DNA from: Ktedonobacter sp. SOSP1-85
Lineage (GTDB): Bacteria > Chloroflexota > Ktedonobacteria > Ktedonobacterales > Ktedonobacteraceae
Direction: 5' to 3'
NCBI RefSeq assembly: GCF_016587415.1
Contig: NZ_BNJI01000001.1
Coordinates: 3,449,501 to 3,513,500 of the forward strand
DNA: 64,000 nt
Below are positions 44,320 through 54,054 of the stretch, one piece after another (position 1 is the first letter of the stretch; each line of letters starts with the position of its first letter). Position numbers and translations under genes: made by a program. The notes beneath the pieces were generated by a model. It did not search any database and had not been told where the DNA came from. It saw only the letters and a list, made by a program, of their open reading frames with translations.

Positions 44320-46497
44320 TTAATGTGCTGCCTTTCTTTCCAAGAATTCCAAGACCCTCTTTTGGGCAAACCACCTTTGCTTGCCTCCCATGTTATCCAG
44401 AGGCTGCAATTTCCCTTCTGTGACCCATCTGTGGAGTGTTGCCTTACTGATCCCTAGTAATTGCACCGTATCACCGAATGTAAGGTGCTCTTGCCGCCAT
44501 CGTATCAGTTGTTCCTTATCAAAGAGATAGGCATGATATCCGTCAATGTGCGGACCACTTACGCAAGCTGGAGCTAGCCGTCCCCGATGCGCCCACTTTT
44601 GAGTTGTTAGCTTTCCAACCCCGAGTATTGTCGCTGCCTCATTCGTATTGATATAACTAGTCATAAACTGTCTTACAGCCTCTTGATCAAAATACTGAGC
44701 ATTTCCATGAGTTACGGCGATAGGAATAAGTCCAGTTTGTACCCAGCGCGCTAAAGTATGATCCTTGATTTGCAATAGCTGGACTACTTCCTCCCTGCTC
44801 ATCCATCCATTTTCCGATTTGACGGCATCTATACAGAGTTGGATATCAGTAGAGTCAAATAGCAACGACCGGAGTTTCATTTCTTGATCTGCGGGATAAT
44901 ACGCGCGAAGCTTACCCGCTGCTACTCGTGCCAGTAGGGAAGCCGCGTTCATTCCAACTATAGAGAGTGATTGAGATGCTCTTATTAGGCCTACAAAAGA
45001 AAGTGCTCTCAAATCCACCTCTGGGTACGTTTTGACATGCTTCGATATCTGTTCCATAAAGTTGACCAACGACCATCTACTGAATGCCCAATGTGAATAT
45101 CCTTCTGCTGGGTGTCTTTCAGCTACTAGTAAGCCTGTCTCAGTAAGGCCCCGCATTATCTTTTCCGTAACTCCTAAGTAGGCGATAGCCTCTACACTGC
45201 CAACTGCTTCATTCCACTTAGCTCGGAGTATCAGCACTTCTTCGCGATCCAAGAAACGATATACATGCTTCCCTGCTCGATCTACTCGGCAAGGCAAATC
45301 TCCTCTTTGAATCAGTAAATTGACCGTTTTAGGGGATACTCTGAGAAGCCTGGCCGCTTCTGTGACGCTCACGTATGTGATTTTTTCTGCAACCTCAGCG
45401 TTTTCTCGGCAAAGTTCTGTACGTATTACTGCGCTGCTCAACGGATATGTGCGAATAAAGAAATCCTTGAAGGCCCTGTGAACGAACTCAAACGCAGTGT
45501 GTTCCCAGTACTCTTGGATCCATTGGCTGTAAAAGTTCCCCAAGTCCGCTTTGGGTCCGCCTCTGGCAGGTTTTACAGCTCCCATATGGGTCCGATAGGC
45601 TTGTAGAAAGTCCCAGAGACCATGTGGCCAACATACTATTCCCTTGCACGCAGTCGCGTAGAGGCTATAGCTTTCGTATGGAGTAATGTTGCGTGCTTCG
45701 TTTCTTTGCAACCGCTTATCAGCGTGGTTTGATTTGATGCGGTGTAGATAGGGCCAATCTGTTTCTGCTAACATCCTTGTTGCCCACTGTAATCCGTCTA
45801 CCACTCGGTAGAGTACCCTTGCTGTCTCCGTGGGCAGAAGGGTACTCGTAGAGGTAGGAAGCGTCTCTCGCATGAGCCAAGCCTGTATGAGGCGTTGGGC
45901 GAACAAACCCCACGTGTCCTGATGTAAATCACCTGGCTCGGCAGATAAAAGGTCCGCGTGGCATTGGCTACATTGGGCTTTTAAAATGCATTGTATCGTG
46001 ACGTAGCTTTGGCAAGCTGGACAGCGGTTTACGAGAAGGCAGTTATGCTGCAGACATGCCGAAACTGCGATCGGCTGCCATAGTAATCGGTGATGTGCAG
46101 ACTCCTTCAGGCACTTAGGGCAGAATTGACTGGTATGTAAAGGCCTGAGCTGCTTGGCCGCGCACGCTTGGGAAAGCAGAGGAAGAGTGTGCTCTCCTAT
46201 GCTTAGAGAATCAATGGGGCTAGGTGGTGGCGTCAGTACCTCTGCAAAGCGATGAGCCGAGGACATGTGTATCTCGAAGACCGGAATAAGGGTGAGTTTT
46301 GTGATCTCCTGGTAGGTGATGGCCAGGCGCGGAAATTCGGCCTGGTCTTTACTGTCGCTTCTTTCTCTGATTATCTGAGTTAACGTCCTGTATGGATCAT
46401 AAAAGTTCAAAACCGCTAAACGCCTGAGAAGAGAAGGTAAAGATTCATTTGTCAAAGCCGATGTGCGCCTTATCAAGGTACCTTCTTGGTCACTCAC
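44320..46497 (-). CDS. tniQ: TniQ/TnsD-family target selector with tandem HTH modules, copy 1
   Basis: A 725-residue protein. The N-terminal TniQ domain (10-100) is followed by a zinc-ribbon region with CPKC (126-129), Cys148/153, CPAC (159-162) and CSQC (176-179). The C-terminal half is a chain of small excisionase/MerR-type HTH units at about 376-425, 433-482, 500-550, 565-612, 616-668 and 671-722, each with a pattern like EAARLLRVSPKTVNLLIQRG or TVQLLGISKATLHRWVTEGKL. TnsD/TniQ proteins choose the insertion site. The start is GTG after AAAAGGG. It is the last gene of the tns operon. Confidence 0.85.
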   Translation of the reverse strand: MSDQEGTLIRRTSALTNESLPSLLRRLAVLNFYDPYRTLTQIIRERSDSKDQAEFPRLAITYQEITKLTLIPVFEIHMSSAHRFAEVLTPPPSPIDSLSIGEHTLPLLSQACAAKQLRPLHTSQFCPKCLKESAHHRLLWQPIAVSACLQHNCLLVNRCPACQSYVTIQCILKAQCSQCHADLLSAEPGDLHQDTWGLFAQRLIQAWLMRETLPTSTSTLLPTETARVLYRVVDGLQWATRMLAETDWPYLHRIKSNHADKRLQRNEARNITPYESYSLYATACKGIVCWPHGLWDFLQAYRTHMGAVKPARGGPKADLGNFYSQWIQEYWEHTAFEFVHRAFKDFFIRTYPLSSAVIRTELCRENAEVAEKITYVSVTEAARLLRVSPKTVNLLIQRGDLPCRVDRAGKHVYRFLDREEVLILRAKWNEAVGSVEAIAYLGVTEKIMRGLTETGLLVAERHPAEGYSHWAFSRWSLVNFMEQISKHVKTYPEVDLRALSFVGLIRASQSLSIVGMNAASLLARVAAGKLRAYYPADQEMKLRSLLFDSTDIQLCIDAVKSENGWMSREEVVQLLQIKDHTLARWVQTGLIPIAVTHGNAQYFDQEAVRQFMTSYINTNEAATILGVGKLTTQKWAHRGRLAPACVSGPHIDGYHAYLFDKEQLIRWRQEHLTFGDTVQLLGISKATLHRWVTEGKLQPLDNMGGKQRWFAQKRVLEFLERKAAH

Positions 46498-46575
46498 TGC
46501 CCTTTTCCCCTTGCAGTCTAAATATGCCTGCCTGTTTGCCCCTGAAGGATATACGACCGTCTCAGAGAGACCAAA

Positions 46576-47664
46576 TCAGAAAATGTCTTTCATCCGTTCT
46601 TCTGGTGGTTCATCAGGATTGCGCGGTTTGCTGCGCTGGTTTGTACCTCTTTTGTTGTGTTTCCCTGGCTTTTGCTTGGGTTTATTTTTCCTAATCTCTT
46701 CGAGGTTGGGTAAATCGCCAATAAACGGATTCGGAATACCGCGTCTCTCGCCAGCAAGTCGTTGAGTAAAGGCTTTGGAAAGGAAATCGAGATCAAGATG
46801 TTCGCAGTCTTTCTCTAGTGCCAAGTACGTGGCTCTTCGAATAAGTGCCATGAGATAGCTAATTATGCCATCACAGGCCGCAAAGCAGCGCAGAGCTGTT
46901 TCATAGTTAGCAAGGTAAGAAGGCTCCTTGAGTGGTAAAAGTTTTTCCAATTCACTTAAAAAAATGCGGAATTTGTTAATTGTGTTTTCTGGCCTGGTTT
47001 CATCCCATTCGAATGGCGCCAATATATAGGGGTCCCCGAATAAACGCGCTAATTGTGGGTTAGCATCGACGACATCTTCAGCTTCCCCTTGTAGGCCCAC
47101 AAGGATGCAAGAAACTTTTGTTTCTTTCACAAAGGTCTTTAGCCAATTACTTGCAGTCTGCAGTATTTTCTGGTTGTCGCGATCCACAAAATGCTGAAGT
47201 TCATCAAGGATGAGCAGATCTACATTGCAAATCTCTTTGAAGTACCTGATGAGGCGATATTCTCTTGCGCCTATCGTGCCTCTCGTGGCGGCGGGGTCCC
47301 CCAGTGCGCTGAGAAGGGCTGTTTCTAAGTTACTGATGCTCGCCGGCGAGGGTATAGTAGCCATAACAACTGACCTAAGTGTCACTTTATCTGTAACTAT
47401 TGCCGGGTGTCGTTGGGCATAGGAACTAACGAGCGTACTTTTCCCTGCTCCTGATGGCCCCACAAGTAGCATACATTGGGGCTCTGCTGCTATTGCTTTC
47501 ATTTGATGGCATCGTTGAATTTCCTCGGAAATCTCTTTCCAGAGCGGGTAGAAGACCCGCATTTGCTCTACCCAGCGTAAACGCTCGGGTTTAGAGAGCT
47601 TGCACATTTCCTCGCGTGAAAATGTCTTCTTGGTACTGTCGTGCTTAGAATCGTTTTCGCTCAT
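46576..47664 (-). CDS. tnsC: TnsC/TniB AAA+ transposition regulator
   Basis: A 362-residue AAA+ ATPase that links target selection (TniQ) to the TnsA-TnsB transposase. Walker A is GPSGAGKST (69-77) and Walker B is VDLLILDELQHF (148-159), with RLFGDPYILAPFEW after the sensor region. The C-terminus is basic (KNKPKQKPGKHNKRGTNQRS), suiting DNA or partner contact. AGGAGG precedes the ATG. It lies between tnsB (24-bp gap upstream) and tniQ copy 1. Confidence 0.88.
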   Translation of the reverse strand: MSENDSKHDSTKKTFSREEMCKLSKPERLRWVEQMRVFYPLWKEISEEIQRCHQMKAIAAEPQCMLLVGPSGAGKSTLVSSYAQRHPAIVTDKVTLRSVVMATIPSPASISNLETALLSALGDPAATRGTIGAREYRLIRYFKEICNVDLLILDELQHFVDRDNQKILQTASNWLKTFVKETKVSCILVGLQGEAEDVVDANPQLARLFGDPYILAPFEWDETRPENTINKFRIFLSELEKLLPLKEPSYLANYETALRCFAACDGIISYLMALIRRATYLALEKDCEHLDLDFLSKAFTQRLAGERRGIPNPFIGDLPNLEEIRKNKPKQKPGKHNKRGTNQRSKPRNPDEPPEERMKDIF

Positions 47665-47688
47665 TGGTCGCCTCCTCGAACTCTTTAT

Positions 47689-49947
47689 CTACGATGGCAA
47701 TCCATAGTCTCCTCCCCATCCCTCCGCACTCAAGTCTTCCTGAGGTGCGGCTTGCCTTAGGGGGCTAATATCCGCTCGAGAGGTATTCTTCTTTTCTCTC
47801 CTCTTGCGAGTTTTCTTCTCTGTTTGGGTTGGAGGATTAGTCGTATCGTCTACTTGGGGCACAGCATGTAATGGCTTGTGGAGTTTATGCTCTTGCGCGC
47901 TATCCTTCTTTATATCTTCAAGTGCTTTACCTTCTGCTGTAATTGGCTGCGAGTGTTCTGGAGAAACAGCCTGTGCTACATCAATTCCGAGGAATCGAGC
48001 TCCCTTTTTGCGCCCTCTGCTCTTACGAGTAAGTGCATACTCACGTTCTATAATTTCCCGCATATGCTGTTTCGCAGCAGCAAGTTCGAAAATATTTACT
48101 GGCTTTTTTTGTCTCAGTATATATTTTCGAATAACACGGTGTTTCCAGATTGATAGTCCTTTGGCATATTCGGGATCTATAGCAGGAATATCTAGCCAGG
48201 TGTGCTTGTCATCGTCATAGACGTATAAAGTACCTATGTCTGATGGATTGTATTTGATATGGACAACACGTTGTTCTTCCGAACGATCGTCTTTGGTGTC
48301 ATCTCCCTCCTTTTTATAGCTACTCTGTTTCTTTTTTAGATGGCGACTTCGAATTGCTGCTAAACTAGGATGTTGATAGCGGAGTGACTCAAAATCTATA
48401 CCGGTATTTTGGATAGTGCGGTATTCTCCTGGGTAAAGAATGAAACGTAACTCCCGAGCATCTTCATGCAAGGGAGGAATAAAACCACTCTGTAAGTTCT
48501 CTTCCCAAAGTTTTGCTGGAATACCGCCACATTTACCTATCCCATCATGCCATTCCTGGGTATACTTATCAAGCAAGAAAACATGGAGCAATTCCAGGAA
48601 TGCAGTAAGAGAAATACACGCGTATTTTTGGGAATCGTAATCACCACGTTCAACAATATTTGAGAAAGTTGTGCCTGGTAAACTATGTATGAATCCAGTA
48701 TTGTTGGTTCGGAAAAAACGCTCGATACGTCCTTTGAACCAAGGCGTCCTTATAGGCATCTGTTCTATGTTAATACCTAACTGCCCACACGAATCCTCTA
48801 GGTTACGGCAAATATAGTGCTTTCCGTTATCTACGATAAGTGTTTCAGGAAGACCATAAACTGGCCAGGAATGCTTTGTTCCATAGCGTTGTTGGCAATC
48901 TTGCTTAGGGAGGATGCTGTGAAGGAGACAGTTTTGGACAGCCAAGTAACTAGGTGGCTCAAAGCCTACATAGAAACCACAGGGGAAGCCACTGTAGGCA
49001 TCAATTGCATACATTAGCGTTGGGCGACCAATTGGTAGCCGATCTTCCAAGTCAACGACAATAAGATCTAGTGTAGTATCATCAATTTCTACACGCTCCA
49101 ATATTCTTGTGGGTTTGGGGCCTCGGTATACTGGATTATTGACTTGGGCTTCGAGACGACTTGCACGCCGCCGTAAAATCGATGCTTTTCCTTCTGCATT
49201 TATACGTCGATAGGTCGTTGTTATTCCTGGTGGGGTTAGTTGTTGATATGAGGGAAGGAATTTATTTGCATCAGCTATACGATTGACTATCGCATAGTGA
49301 ACATCCTCTATTGTGCGATGCTTGGGGTGAGATTTGCACTCTTCCATGACGCTTTTGATAATACTTTCCGTTTCATCGTCTACCCTCGTTTTACCCCTCC
49401 CTCCGTGTTGGTCTGTTGCTGGGACAAGGGATCGAATGTCGTACCCGCTCTCTACAAAAGCTCTTAGCCACATCTCAATACTAGAACGTCCAACAGCTTG
49501 ACCAATGTGTTTTCCCTTGCGAGGGGGAGGTTTAGGGGAGCCGAGAGGAAGTGGTTGAGCTTCCTGCCTTGATGCTAACTTACTCGCATATTCCTCCAGG
49601 TATGTTCTAGTGCGCTCTTCAGGTGGAATGTCTAAAAGCGGGCGAATAATCTCATATCTGCGCTTTGCCTCGTCTCGGCGGCTTGATGGTAGTTGTTGAA
49701 AGTCGGCGATCGTGTACTCGACAGAAAGTGGAGCGTTTGGCTCTTTCTTTACATAACGCCCGTGTACTTCAAAACGTATTTCTTCTCGCATCCAAAGCTC
49801 TGTTAGCTCCTCTTGAGTTAATGTGACTGAACCAGGGAAACTCTGATTTTTGGCAACAATTTTGTTATCGAGTAGCAATTCGCTAATGACGTATACTTGC
49901 CCATTGTATAGATAGCGAGTTCCCACAGTGAAGTGCAGGCGTGCCAT
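47689..49947 (-). CDS. tnsB: TnsB/TniA Mu-type DDE transposase
   Basis: A 752-residue retroviral-integrase-fold transposase. Catalytic residues: Asp289 or 290 (VEIDDTTLD), Asp373 (ETLIVDNGKHY) and Glu409 (KGRIERFFRT). HTH-rich DNA-binding regions precede (residues 90-260) and a Mu-type beta-barrel domain follows (LRFILYPGEYRTIQNTGI, ARE-type HIKYNPSDIGTLYVYDD). The basic C-terminal tail probably contacts TnsC. It would bind the repeats at 26967-27030 and 57075 and join the 3' ends. It is followed by tnsC and preceded by tnsA (10-bp gap). Confidence 0.9.
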   Translation of the reverse strand: MARLHFTVGTRYLYNGQVYVISELLLDNKIVAKNQSFPGSVTLTQEELTELWMREEIRFEVHGRYVKKEPNAPLSVEYTIADFQQLPSSRRDEAKRRYEIIRPLLDIPPEERTRTYLEEYASKLASRQEAQPLPLGSPKPPPRKGKHIGQAVGRSSIEMWLRAFVESGYDIRSLVPATDQHGGRGKTRVDDETESIIKSVMEECKSHPKHRTIEDVHYAIVNRIADANKFLPSYQQLTPPGITTTYRRINAEGKASILRRRASRLEAQVNNPVYRGPKPTRILERVEIDDTTLDLIVVDLEDRLPIGRPTLMYAIDAYSGFPCGFYVGFEPPSYLAVQNCLLHSILPKQDCQQRYGTKHSWPVYGLPETLIVDNGKHYICRNLEDSCGQLGINIEQMPIRTPWFKGRIERFFRTNNTGFIHSLPGTTFSNIVERGDYDSQKYACISLTAFLELLHVFLLDKYTQEWHDGIGKCGGIPAKLWEENLQSGFIPPLHEDARELRFILYPGEYRTIQNTGIDFESLRYQHPSLAAIRSRHLKKKQSSYKKEGDDTKDDRSEEQRVVHIKYNPSDIGTLYVYDDDKHTWLDIPAIDPEYAKGLSIWKHRVIRKYILRQKKPVNIFELAAAKQHMREIIEREYALTRKSRGRKKGARFLGIDVAQAVSPEHSQPITAEGKALEDIKKDSAQEHKLHKPLHAVPQVDDTTNPPTQTEKKTRKRREKKNTSRADISPLRQAAPQEDLSAEGWGGDYGLPS

Positions 49948-49957
49948 AAGTCCTCCA

Positions 49958-50659
49958 CTAAAAACTAGAACCGCGAATCAAAGAGCCTATAATACCGGTG
50001 CTTGGGGTCGTGGGAGCCAATTTGACAGTAGAACTGGGGGTAATTGGACTATCTAGATCTATCTGGAGGATATGCCGAAAGAGCATGCTGTAAATAAATG
50101 GCACCTGAGTAAATGGCTGTGAATTTGCCTGGTTGTGTGGCGATTTAGAGAGGAAAGATGCTAAGTTCTCAAAAGAAACTCCTTGAGGATGTGTTTTTAA
50201 ATAGGTTATACACCGGTTTAGGAGTATCGTTGGTATTGTTAGACGACTGTAACGCCATAGTAGTTTCAAATTGGCTAAGACATGCCCCGCACGTAGGTCT
50301 TCATCTGTGACAAGAACAAAACTACAGTCATTGGCATTGGCCCAGGCCCTGCCCAGCTCTACCTGGTGCTGTGTGTGCTTATCAGTTACGCGTTCCTTTG
50401 GTTTGCACTCAACAATCTCTTCTTTCTCCCGCCGTATTACGTGAAAGTCCGGAGTATAACTGTGCTTCTCCCCTGCCGCATCAGTAGCAGTAATGGTAAA
50501 AGGTTGAGGGGAGTACGCTAGCACCGTGGGATCGTATTCTAAGAAGTAGGGCAGGTCGCCTTCGATTTTAGACTCGCATCGTATTATACAATTCATCTTG
50601 ATGGACTGAAAAACCACAATAACGTTTGTGTCGTGATGACGAACTTTTCTAACAGGCAT
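49958..50659 (-). CDS. tnsA: TnsA endonuclease
   Basis: A 233-residue PD-(D/E)XK nuclease. Glu29 in RCESKIEGDL, then LPYFLEYDP, Asp71 in SYTPDFHV and Glu84-x-Lys86 in EIVECKP form the active site. A C-terminal winged-helix half follows with TDEDLRAGHVLANLKLLWRY. TnsA cuts the 5' strands so the element leaves by cut-and-paste. The ATG at 50659 is chosen because TTAGGAGGG lies just upstream; a longer GTG frame from 50689 lacks this. Confidence 0.9.
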   Translation of the reverse strand: MPVRKVRHHDTNVIVVFQSIKMNCIIRCESKIEGDLPYFLEYDPTVLAYSPQPFTITATDAAGEKHSYTPDFHVIRREKEEIVECKPKERVTDKHTQHQVELGRAWANANDCSFVLVTDEDLRAGHVLANLKLLWRYSRLTIPTILLNRCITYLKTHPQGVSFENLASFLSKSPHNQANSQPFTQVPFIYSMLFRHILQIDLDSPITPSSTVKLAPTTPSTGIIGSLIRGSSF

Positions 50660-50698
50660 TAACACCCTCCTAACTAGATTTTCGCGCACGCGCGATGT

Positions 50699-52921
50699 TT
50701 ATAATGACTTCTTCAAATCTACTACCGCCTGTTTATGAAACCAGTATTGATTGCTGTTAACAGTATCTAAAGGTTTTAGCTTTCCTGCCTTGATCCATCG
50801 ATAAAGGGTAGGCTTTGTTACTCCTAGAATTTGTATGGCCTCGCTTGAGGTACAATATTGGCCTTTCCATTGCATTAGCTGTTCTTTGTCAAAGACACGT
50901 GCGCTACCTTCTTCTCCATCAATGTCGTTGGTAAGTACCCCAGGTACTAGGCCAGCGCGTATCCAGTTTCTCAATGTAGAGATATTTATCGCGAGAATAC
51001 GAAGCGCCTCTGCCTGAGTGACGTATTTTGAACGAAGATCATAAACTCTTACTAAGTCAAAATATTGGTCGTGCTTATACATTGCTGTAGGTAAAATGCT
51101 CCTGTTTTTGATCCACCCTGCTAGAGTGGCATCTTTAATGCCTAAGATCTCCACCACCTCTTCGCGCTTTAAGCGCATCGTTCGATCCCGTAGCTGCATA
51201 ACACATTCTTGGAAGTCCCGCGGCTCGAATAGAAGAGATTTGAGCTGAAATTTCCCTTCCGATGGGTGATAAGCGGTCAAATTCCCCTCTACTATTTGCA
51301 GTAGTATTGTTACGGCTTTGAAGGACTCTTTGTAGTTGAAAACGTGATCCGCCTTGGCAAAATCAATCCAGGGTCCTTTTTCGATAAGTTCCTGAGAGGG
51401 ATAACTTTTTACATATCTTGAAAATGACTCTAGATTTGTCATTACCTCTGATAGCTTGAAGTATCTTCCAGGGTTATTCTTTGACTCAGGTGCTTTGGAA
51501 ATAAGTCCCAGAGCACATAACTCTTCTATTACTCTTTTCTGTACTCCCATAAGCAAGCCAGCTTTTTCCGGCGTAATTAGGCTATCCCACGCCTTGTAGT
51601 AGTAGAGTACCCTTTGTTTGTCTGCTAGTTCTCCATCATTCTCGGCTATTTGGGTCAATTCTTTGTTTCTAAGTAGCAGTCTTACCACGTTTGGAGTGGT
51701 ATCAAGGAGTTTTGCAGCGGCTGTAACACTTACTGGCTTGGTATGCTTGGCGAGGTGGGGTCTCTTTCTAAAAAAGCTCGTGCGTATCGCAAAGTTGTCT
51801 AACCAGTAGTTATCGGCGATATAGTGGTCAAGTGCATCTTGGATAAACTTAAATTCTGGATAGCTCCATAGCTGCTTGATCCACCGTGTATATAGCTCTC
51901 CTAGGTGTTCTTTGGGTGGGCCTTTGAAAAGTTGGTCCTGGACATATTCTCCTTGATACGAGCCTTGTAGACTGCAGTTCTCTCTTCTGCTATATCTAGT
52001 AAGAAAATCGAAAAAACTGCCGGGCCAATGTATAAGGGCCTTACAAGCAGATGTATACATACGATAGCTCTCGCTGGGAGTAAGTATTTGTTTTCCTTTC
52101 TGAAAAGCTATGGTGTGTGTTTCAAGATCGCCAGGGAGACGATGAATGTACGACCAATGCCCACTTATTTCGTCTTCTATAGAGTCTCGAATGCCCTCAA
52201 CTGTTCTATACAACACTGATGGAGGTTGTTGAGGCAAGTGGGAGGCTTCGTACTCTGGGGTGACGTACCCCATAAACCACGCGCGGAGTATTTGCTGAGT
52301 TTGTAATCCGATCTCGTCGTTAGCTATAGAGATTGTTTGTGCGCTCATCAAATCACTTTTACAGTGATTGCATTTCGCCGTAATTACTGCGTATTGAGAG
52401 ACTTGTTTTTGGCAATTAGGGCATTGATCCACAAGCAGGCATTTATGCCTAAGACAAGACGATAAAGCTATTGGTACCCAATTTAATTGATGGTGAGGAT
52501 TTTGCTTTAGGCACTTAGGACAAAACTGGCTAACATTTGAGGGACGTAGCTGTGGCAACTCATGGCCATTAGAAAGGCAAGGAACTGATGTGCCATCAGG
52601 TAACTCGAGATGACTTACCGAGTGAGGTGGAGACGTAAGGACTTGGGCGAAACGATGATAAGTACTCTTGTAGAGCGTCGAAATGTCGATCATTGCCAAA
52701 GTGGCAATCCGATTGTAAGTTTCAGCTTTAAGAGGGAAATCGAATCTATCTTTTACGTATTGATGGTGTTTACGAGAATCTAATGTGCCCAGTATAAGAT
52801 CCGACATAATTTTTGGAGAAAGGTAGGTGTTTGACTGAGAAAGCCTTATCAAAAAGGAAAACAAGGACTCTTCAGGTAATATTGGTGGTCGTACGAGTAG
52901 CGGTTGTAATACTGCTTGCAT
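50699..52921 (-). CDS. tniQ: TniQ/TnsD-family target selector with tandem HTH modules, copy 2
   Basis: A 740-residue paralogue of the TniQ at 44320 with the same plan. It has a TniQ domain (LPEESLFSFLIRLSQSNTYLS), zinc ribbons (CPKC, CLRHKC, CPNC, CNHC), then at least five HTH modules from VSVTAAAKLLDTTPNVVRLLL to SSEAIQILGVTKPTLYRWIKAGKLKPLD. It is the first gene of the operon and the tnsA gene follows after 40 bp. Two TniQ proteins in one element suggest two target pathways, as with TnsD plus TnsE or a second TniQ in other Tn7 relatives. Confidence 0.85.
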   Translation of the reverse strand: MQAVLQPLLVRPPILPEESLFSFLIRLSQSNTYLSPKIMSDLILGTLDSRKHHQYVKDRFDFPLKAETYNRIATLAMIDISTLYKSTYHRFAQVLTSPPHSVSHLELPDGTSVPCLSNGHELPQLRPSNVSQFCPKCLKQNPHHQLNWVPIALSSCLRHKCLLVDQCPNCQKQVSQYAVITAKCNHCKSDLMSAQTISIANDEIGLQTQQILRAWFMGYVTPEYEASHLPQQPPSVLYRTVEGIRDSIEDEISGHWSYIHRLPGDLETHTIAFQKGKQILTPSESYRMYTSACKALIHWPGSFFDFLTRYSRRENCSLQGSYQGEYVQDQLFKGPPKEHLGELYTRWIKQLWSYPEFKFIQDALDHYIADNYWLDNFAIRTSFFRKRPHLAKHTKPVSVTAAAKLLDTTPNVVRLLLRNKELTQIAENDGELADKQRVLYYYKAWDSLITPEKAGLLMGVQKRVIEELCALGLISKAPESKNNPGRYFKLSEVMTNLESFSRYVKSYPSQELIEKGPWIDFAKADHVFNYKESFKAVTILLQIVEGNLTAYHPSEGKFQLKSLLFEPRDFQECVMQLRDRTMRLKREEVVEILGIKDATLAGWIKNRSILPTAMYKHDQYFDLVRVYDLRSKYVTQAEALRILAINISTLRNWIRAGLVPGVLTNDIDGEEGSARVFDKEQLMQWKGQYCTSSEAIQILGVTKPTLYRWIKAGKLKPLDTVNSNQYWFHKQAVVDLKKSL

Positions 52922-53319
52922 TTATGCCAGAATCCTATTCTTGAATACTCTGCCAACTCTCTTCAAGGTGAGGCCGCACCCGCAATCCAGCCATATAACA
53001 CATTGTGCAGGCCATTTAAGGTGATATTTAAATTGTAAGAGCATTGGTATGTAGTCTATTTCACCCTTTAAATACAAAGCTGGAATTCATACTTAAAGAA
53101 AGGAATTCTGTTGCTGCTTGGCGAGTAAGTGCATCTTCTCTTCCATCTTCAACCTCTTCACAATCTTGTATCTTTTTAAAACACATCAAGGAGTAGCGAC
53201 CAGGATTATAACATTTATTTCTAGGTTTGTAAATAAACCTAGAAATAAAGTAAATTTGATCAAAGAATAACTGAAAAGTTAAGTTTACAGAGAAGTATAG
53301 TTATCAATACACTTCTTCT
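52922..53319. other. 398-bp divergent promoter region of the tns operon and HTH gene
   Basis: No gene. It holds a perfect 15-bp inverted repeat at 53214-53249 and an AT-rich stretch in front of the HTH gene. The tns operon reads left from here. Confidence 0.5.
53214..53249. promoter_or_regulatory. Perfect 15-bp inverted repeat, candidate operator
   Basis: Arms 53214-53228 (TTTATTTCTAGGTTT) and 53235-53249, spaced by GTAAAT. It lies 71 bp before the HTH gene and 293 bp before tniQ copy 2 on the other side, a fitting place for an operator controlling both. Confidence 0.5.
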
Positions 53320-53862
53320 ATGATGGATGGTATAAATATTCCTAACCTTGCAGGTTATGTTTCTATCAAAGAAGCAGCTGATATATTAGGTGTCTCTGAT
53401 AAGAGAGTCTACCAATACGTTATGTCTGGCCGTCTCCCAGCGCAAAAAGTTGGTCATATCTTGATTCTTCCAGAGGAAGAGGTCAGGCGCTTCAAACCTG
53501 GCCCTTCTGGACGCACGAGGACCAAGGCTCCTGCTTGGCGAACTTATCGTAGCCGAGGCAAACTGCTTACAACAGAGATTAATGTACAAGTTCGTGCCGG
53601 TCAGCAAGAAAAACTTATAGACAAATTGAAAGTGATTCAGAAAGAGGGTAAGCATACCTTTCCTGGGACAGTCGCACGGTATATCATAAAGGGTAATGAC
53701 GAGTTAACTGCTCTACAGATATTACTCATTTGGAAAGATACTGAGATGCCCGAAGAGCCCACGCGCCAAGATGACCTTGCAGCTTTTCAAGAGGAGATGG
53801 CTGATGTGCTGGATTGGAGGACCGCTCAGTATGATACTAACGAAGCAATTATTCACACTTAA
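53320..53862 (+). CDS. Excisionase-type HTH protein
   Basis: A 180-residue protein. Residues 12-65 form an HTH_17/excisionase domain (YVSIKEAADILGVSDKRVYQYVMSGRLPAQKVGHILILPEEEVRRF). The remainder (80-170) looks like a dimeric alpha/beta-barrel fold (TEINVQVRAGQQEKLIDKLKVIQ, then LQILLIWKD). The HTH resembles the modules repeated in the two TniQ proteins. It is divergent from the tns operon and may regulate it, via the inverted repeat at 53214. The second Met (53323) is an equal candidate start. Confidence 0.65.
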   Translation: MMDGINIPNLAGYVSIKEAADILGVSDKRVYQYVMSGRLPAQKVGHILILPEEEVRRFKPGPSGRTRTKAPAWRTYRSRGKLLTTEINVQVRAGQQEKLIDKLKVIQKEGKHTFPGTVARYIIKGNDELTALQILLIWKDTEMPEEPTRQDDLAAFQEEMADVLDWRTAQYDTNEAIIHT

Positions 53863-54054
53863 ATGAGGTAAAAAGAGGAATCAGGATATCACGTCGCATT
53901 CAGATATGAGATCTGAAGCGCAAGTTTCAGTATCGAGCCCAAGTGCTTCGTAGGTCCAGTAATACGCAGATCGTACAGCGATAACACTGGCGGATCCATC
54001 TGCTGGACCTACAGGCGTGTGTGGTCATAGCACCCGTAGTGGGAGTATTTCTAA

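Noticed and set aside
44320..52921. CRISPR-associated transposon (CAST)
   Set aside because: Two TniQ genes recall type I-B CASTs, but there is no Cascade gene, Cas12k or array between 26960 and 57097.
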